A stretch of 5,632 nucleotides of DNA, from the NCBI GenBank assembly GCA_007136525.1, contig SLGU01000183.1, positions 1 through 5,632 on the forward strand. The letters run 5' to 3'. A program made the translations under genes and the position numbers. Shown piece after piece: positions 4,239 to 5,632 of this stretch (positions within the stretch are counted from its first letter, which is position 1; every line of letters starts with the position of its first letter). Source of the DNA: Desulfobacteraceae bacterium. GTDB taxonomy: Bacteria > Desulfobacterota > Desulfobacteria > Desulfobacterales > Desulfosalsimonadaceae. Below the pieces are notes generated by a model that made no database searches, was not told the origin of the DNA, and saw nothing but the letters and a program-made list of their open reading frames with translations.

Positions 4239-5632
4239 TTATAACCGTCGTCCCCCGAACGCCCTTGCCAGCCGGACAAGCGACTGCGCCCACTGCGGAT
4301 AACCCAGGGCATGGAGGTGGGTATAGGTTGCCATCACGTTTCCGATGCACACCCCGTCTTTGGGACCGTCGGTGCAATCCAGAAATCCGCGCCCCTTTTT
4401 CATGTCAAAGACAAGGTCGTGATCGCCACCGTTCCATTCCAGAACCCGTGAATAATGAAATTCATGCCCCTTGAGGGTCATTCCCTTTGGAAAATAAGGG
4501 TTGTCCCGGTTGACGGTGACAATGGTGTAGCCATGCCCCTGGGGCCGCGTGGAAAAACCGAAAACAACGGGCAGGACACCTGCCATGGGATAAGACCGGT
4601 CCAGTACCAGGGCTTCCCCGAGGTACATGAGGCCGCCGCATTCCGCGTATATGGGAAGGCCCTTTTCAGCCATTGTTTTCAGGGCCTTTTTGAACCGCTC
4701 ATTTTCTGAAAGCGCCCGGGCGTGGGTTTCGGGAAAACCGCCGCCGATATACAAACCGTCAATATCTGCAAGATCCGATGGATCAAGGGCGCTGATATAC
4801 ACCAGGTCGGCGCCGGCCATGGTAAGGGCTTCAAAATTTTCAGGGTAGTAAAACTGAAACGCACTGTCCACGACAACCCCGATACGCGGGCGGCTTTCAG
4901 TTTTAACCCCTTCGGTGCCGCCGGAAAAAAACGTTCCCTGAGGTTGTGGCAACTCGTTGCAGGTGGAAGATATACCTGAATGAAGCGCGCTGTTGATATT
5001 ATCGTCAGGATTTTGCTGAAGTTGAATCCCCTCTGCAATCCGGCATATGGCAGGAAGATCGATGTGCGCATCCGCCATCCGGGTTGCCGCTTCAACGGAT
5101 GCAGCAGCCCACTCATGCTCCGGCGCAGGGGTAAGCCCCATGTGACGTTCGGGAAAATCCTTGCCGGGAAGCTTGGGGATGGCGCCCAGGACCGGAATAT
5201 TGCAATAGGACGCAATGCAATCCCGGAGGAGATTTTCGTGCCGTTGGCCTGCAACGCGGTTAAGGATGACCCCGGCAATCTTCACACGCGGGTCAAAGCC
5301 GATACACCCCATAACCAGTGCAGCCATGGTGCGGGTGCTCTTGGTGCAATCCATGCATAAAATCACGGGTGTCTGAAGAAGTACAGCCAAGGCGGCGCTG
5401 CTGGTGGAGCCGGTCGCATCCAACCCGTCGTAAAGCCCACGGTTTCCCTCGATGATGGCGATATCGGCATTTCTGCTTCGGAGGGCGAAAGAGGTAGAAA
5501 CAAGGTGATCTGGGAAAAGAAATGAATCCAGGTTATGGCAAGGCCGGCCGGCAGCCATGGCCAGCCAGCCTGCATCAATATAATCAGGCCCCTTTTTGAA
5601 AGGGGCAACTGTTTTGCCGGATCGGGCCAAAG
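4239..5632 (-). CDS. cbiA: CbiA/CobB-type a,c-diamide synthase (5' end cut by window edge); cobyrinate or siroheme substrate
   Basis: These enzymes use ATP and glutamine to amidate the a and c carboxylates of a tetrapyrrole, usually cobyrinate in anaerobic B12 synthesis. About 463 residues are visible; the N-terminal 25-30, including the ATP P-loop, lie beyond 5632. The synthetase domain shows PFKKGPDYID (visible residues 10-19), EGNRGLYDGLD (61-71) and VILNRV (121-126), as in CbiA. The class I glutamine amidotransferase domain starts near 249. It has YIGGGFPE (294-301), the nucleophile Cys331 in AECGGLMYLG, KGHEFHYS (387-394) and the catalytic-type ATYTHLHAL (434-442). Both halves look intact. 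The linker between them (about 204-247) is long and low in conservation. The gene converges on the cytochrome gene. No other B12 gene is in view; DsrN, the siroheme-amidating relative encoded next to dsrABD in sulfate reducers, is a real alternative. CobQ is less likely given the GPDYID and GLYDG motifs. Confidence 0.9.
   Translation of the reverse strand, partial: LARSGKTVAPFKKGPDYIDAGWLAMAAGRPCHNLDSFLFPDHLVSTSFALRSRNADIAIIEGNRGLYDGLDATGSTSSAALAVLLQTPVILCMDCTKSTRTMAALVMGCIGFDPRVKIAGVILNRVAGQRHENLLRDCIASYCNIPVLGAIPKLPGKDFPERHMGLTPAPEHEWAAASVEAATRMADAHIDLPAICRIAEGIQLQQNPDDNINSALHSGISSTCNELPQPQGTFFSGGTEGVKTESRPRIGVVVDSAFQFYYPENFEALTMAGADLVYISALDPSDLADIDGLYIGGGFPETHARALSENERFKKALKTMAEKGLPIYAECGGLMYLGEALVLDRSYPMAGVLPVVFGFSTRPQGHGYTIVTVNRDNPYFPKGMTLKGHEFHYSRVLEWNGGDHDLVFDMKKGRGFLDCTDGPKDGVCIGNVMATYTHLHALGYPQWAQSLVRLARAFGGRRL

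Noticed and set aside
5613..5632. SGKT near the visible N-terminus of the CbiA-type protein as a Walker A motif
   Set aside because: It lies directly before VAPFKKGPDYID, where CbiA proteins have the second-strand segment and not the P-loop. The true P-loop should be about 20 residues earlier, outside the window, so the SGKT resemblance is fortuitous.

Overview
The window looks like chromosomal DNA of an anaerobic, respiring Gram-negative bacterium, most likely a sulfate-reducing member of the Desulfobacterota. The main evidence is a class III (cytochrome c3-type) tetraheme cytochrome, together with TatBC proteins of the kind seen in that group, a stand-alone PyrR and molybdenum-cofactor genes. 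The lineage is inferred from protein style; no rRNA or other marker gene is present. Codon use looks uniform, and I see no mobile element, tRNA, rRNA or CRISPR array.

Layout. Positions 1-1098 (minus strand) hold mobA followed by moaC, two molybdenum-cofactor (Moco) genes read leftwards; moaC runs off the left edge. Positions 1099-1261 are a 163-nt divergent control region. Positions 1262-3498 (plus strand) hold pyrR, moaB, tatB and tatC, tightly packed and probably co-transcribed; tatB and tatC overlap by 8 nt. Positions 3499-3645 are a leader region with a good -35 hexamer, a 9-nt tandem repeat and inverted repeats. It precedes a secreted tetraheme cytochrome c (3646-4107). A perfect 24-bp inverted repeat at 4126-4177 is a bidirectional terminator. 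It lies between the cytochrome gene and the convergent minus-strand gene for a CbiA/CobB-type a,c-diamide synthase (4239-5632), whose N-terminus lies outside the window.

How the genes fit together. MoaB, MoaC and MobA act in Moco assembly and maturation, and TatBC exports folded, cofactor-loaded proteins, typically including periplasmic molybdo- or tungsto-enzymes. The left two thirds therefore read as a supply and export locus for such enzymes, with the pyrimidine protein PyrR as an unexpected passenger. The cytochrome carries electrons in the periplasm. The CbiA homologue amidates a tetrapyrrole: cobyrinate for B12, or possibly siroheme if it is the DsrN type found beside dsrABD in sulfate reducers. 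The window alone cannot decide between these.

Every gene belongs to a known family. I found no convincing undescribed system. The best leads are the CbiA/DsrN question, the Moco-PyrR-Tat grouping and the repeat-rich cytochrome leader.
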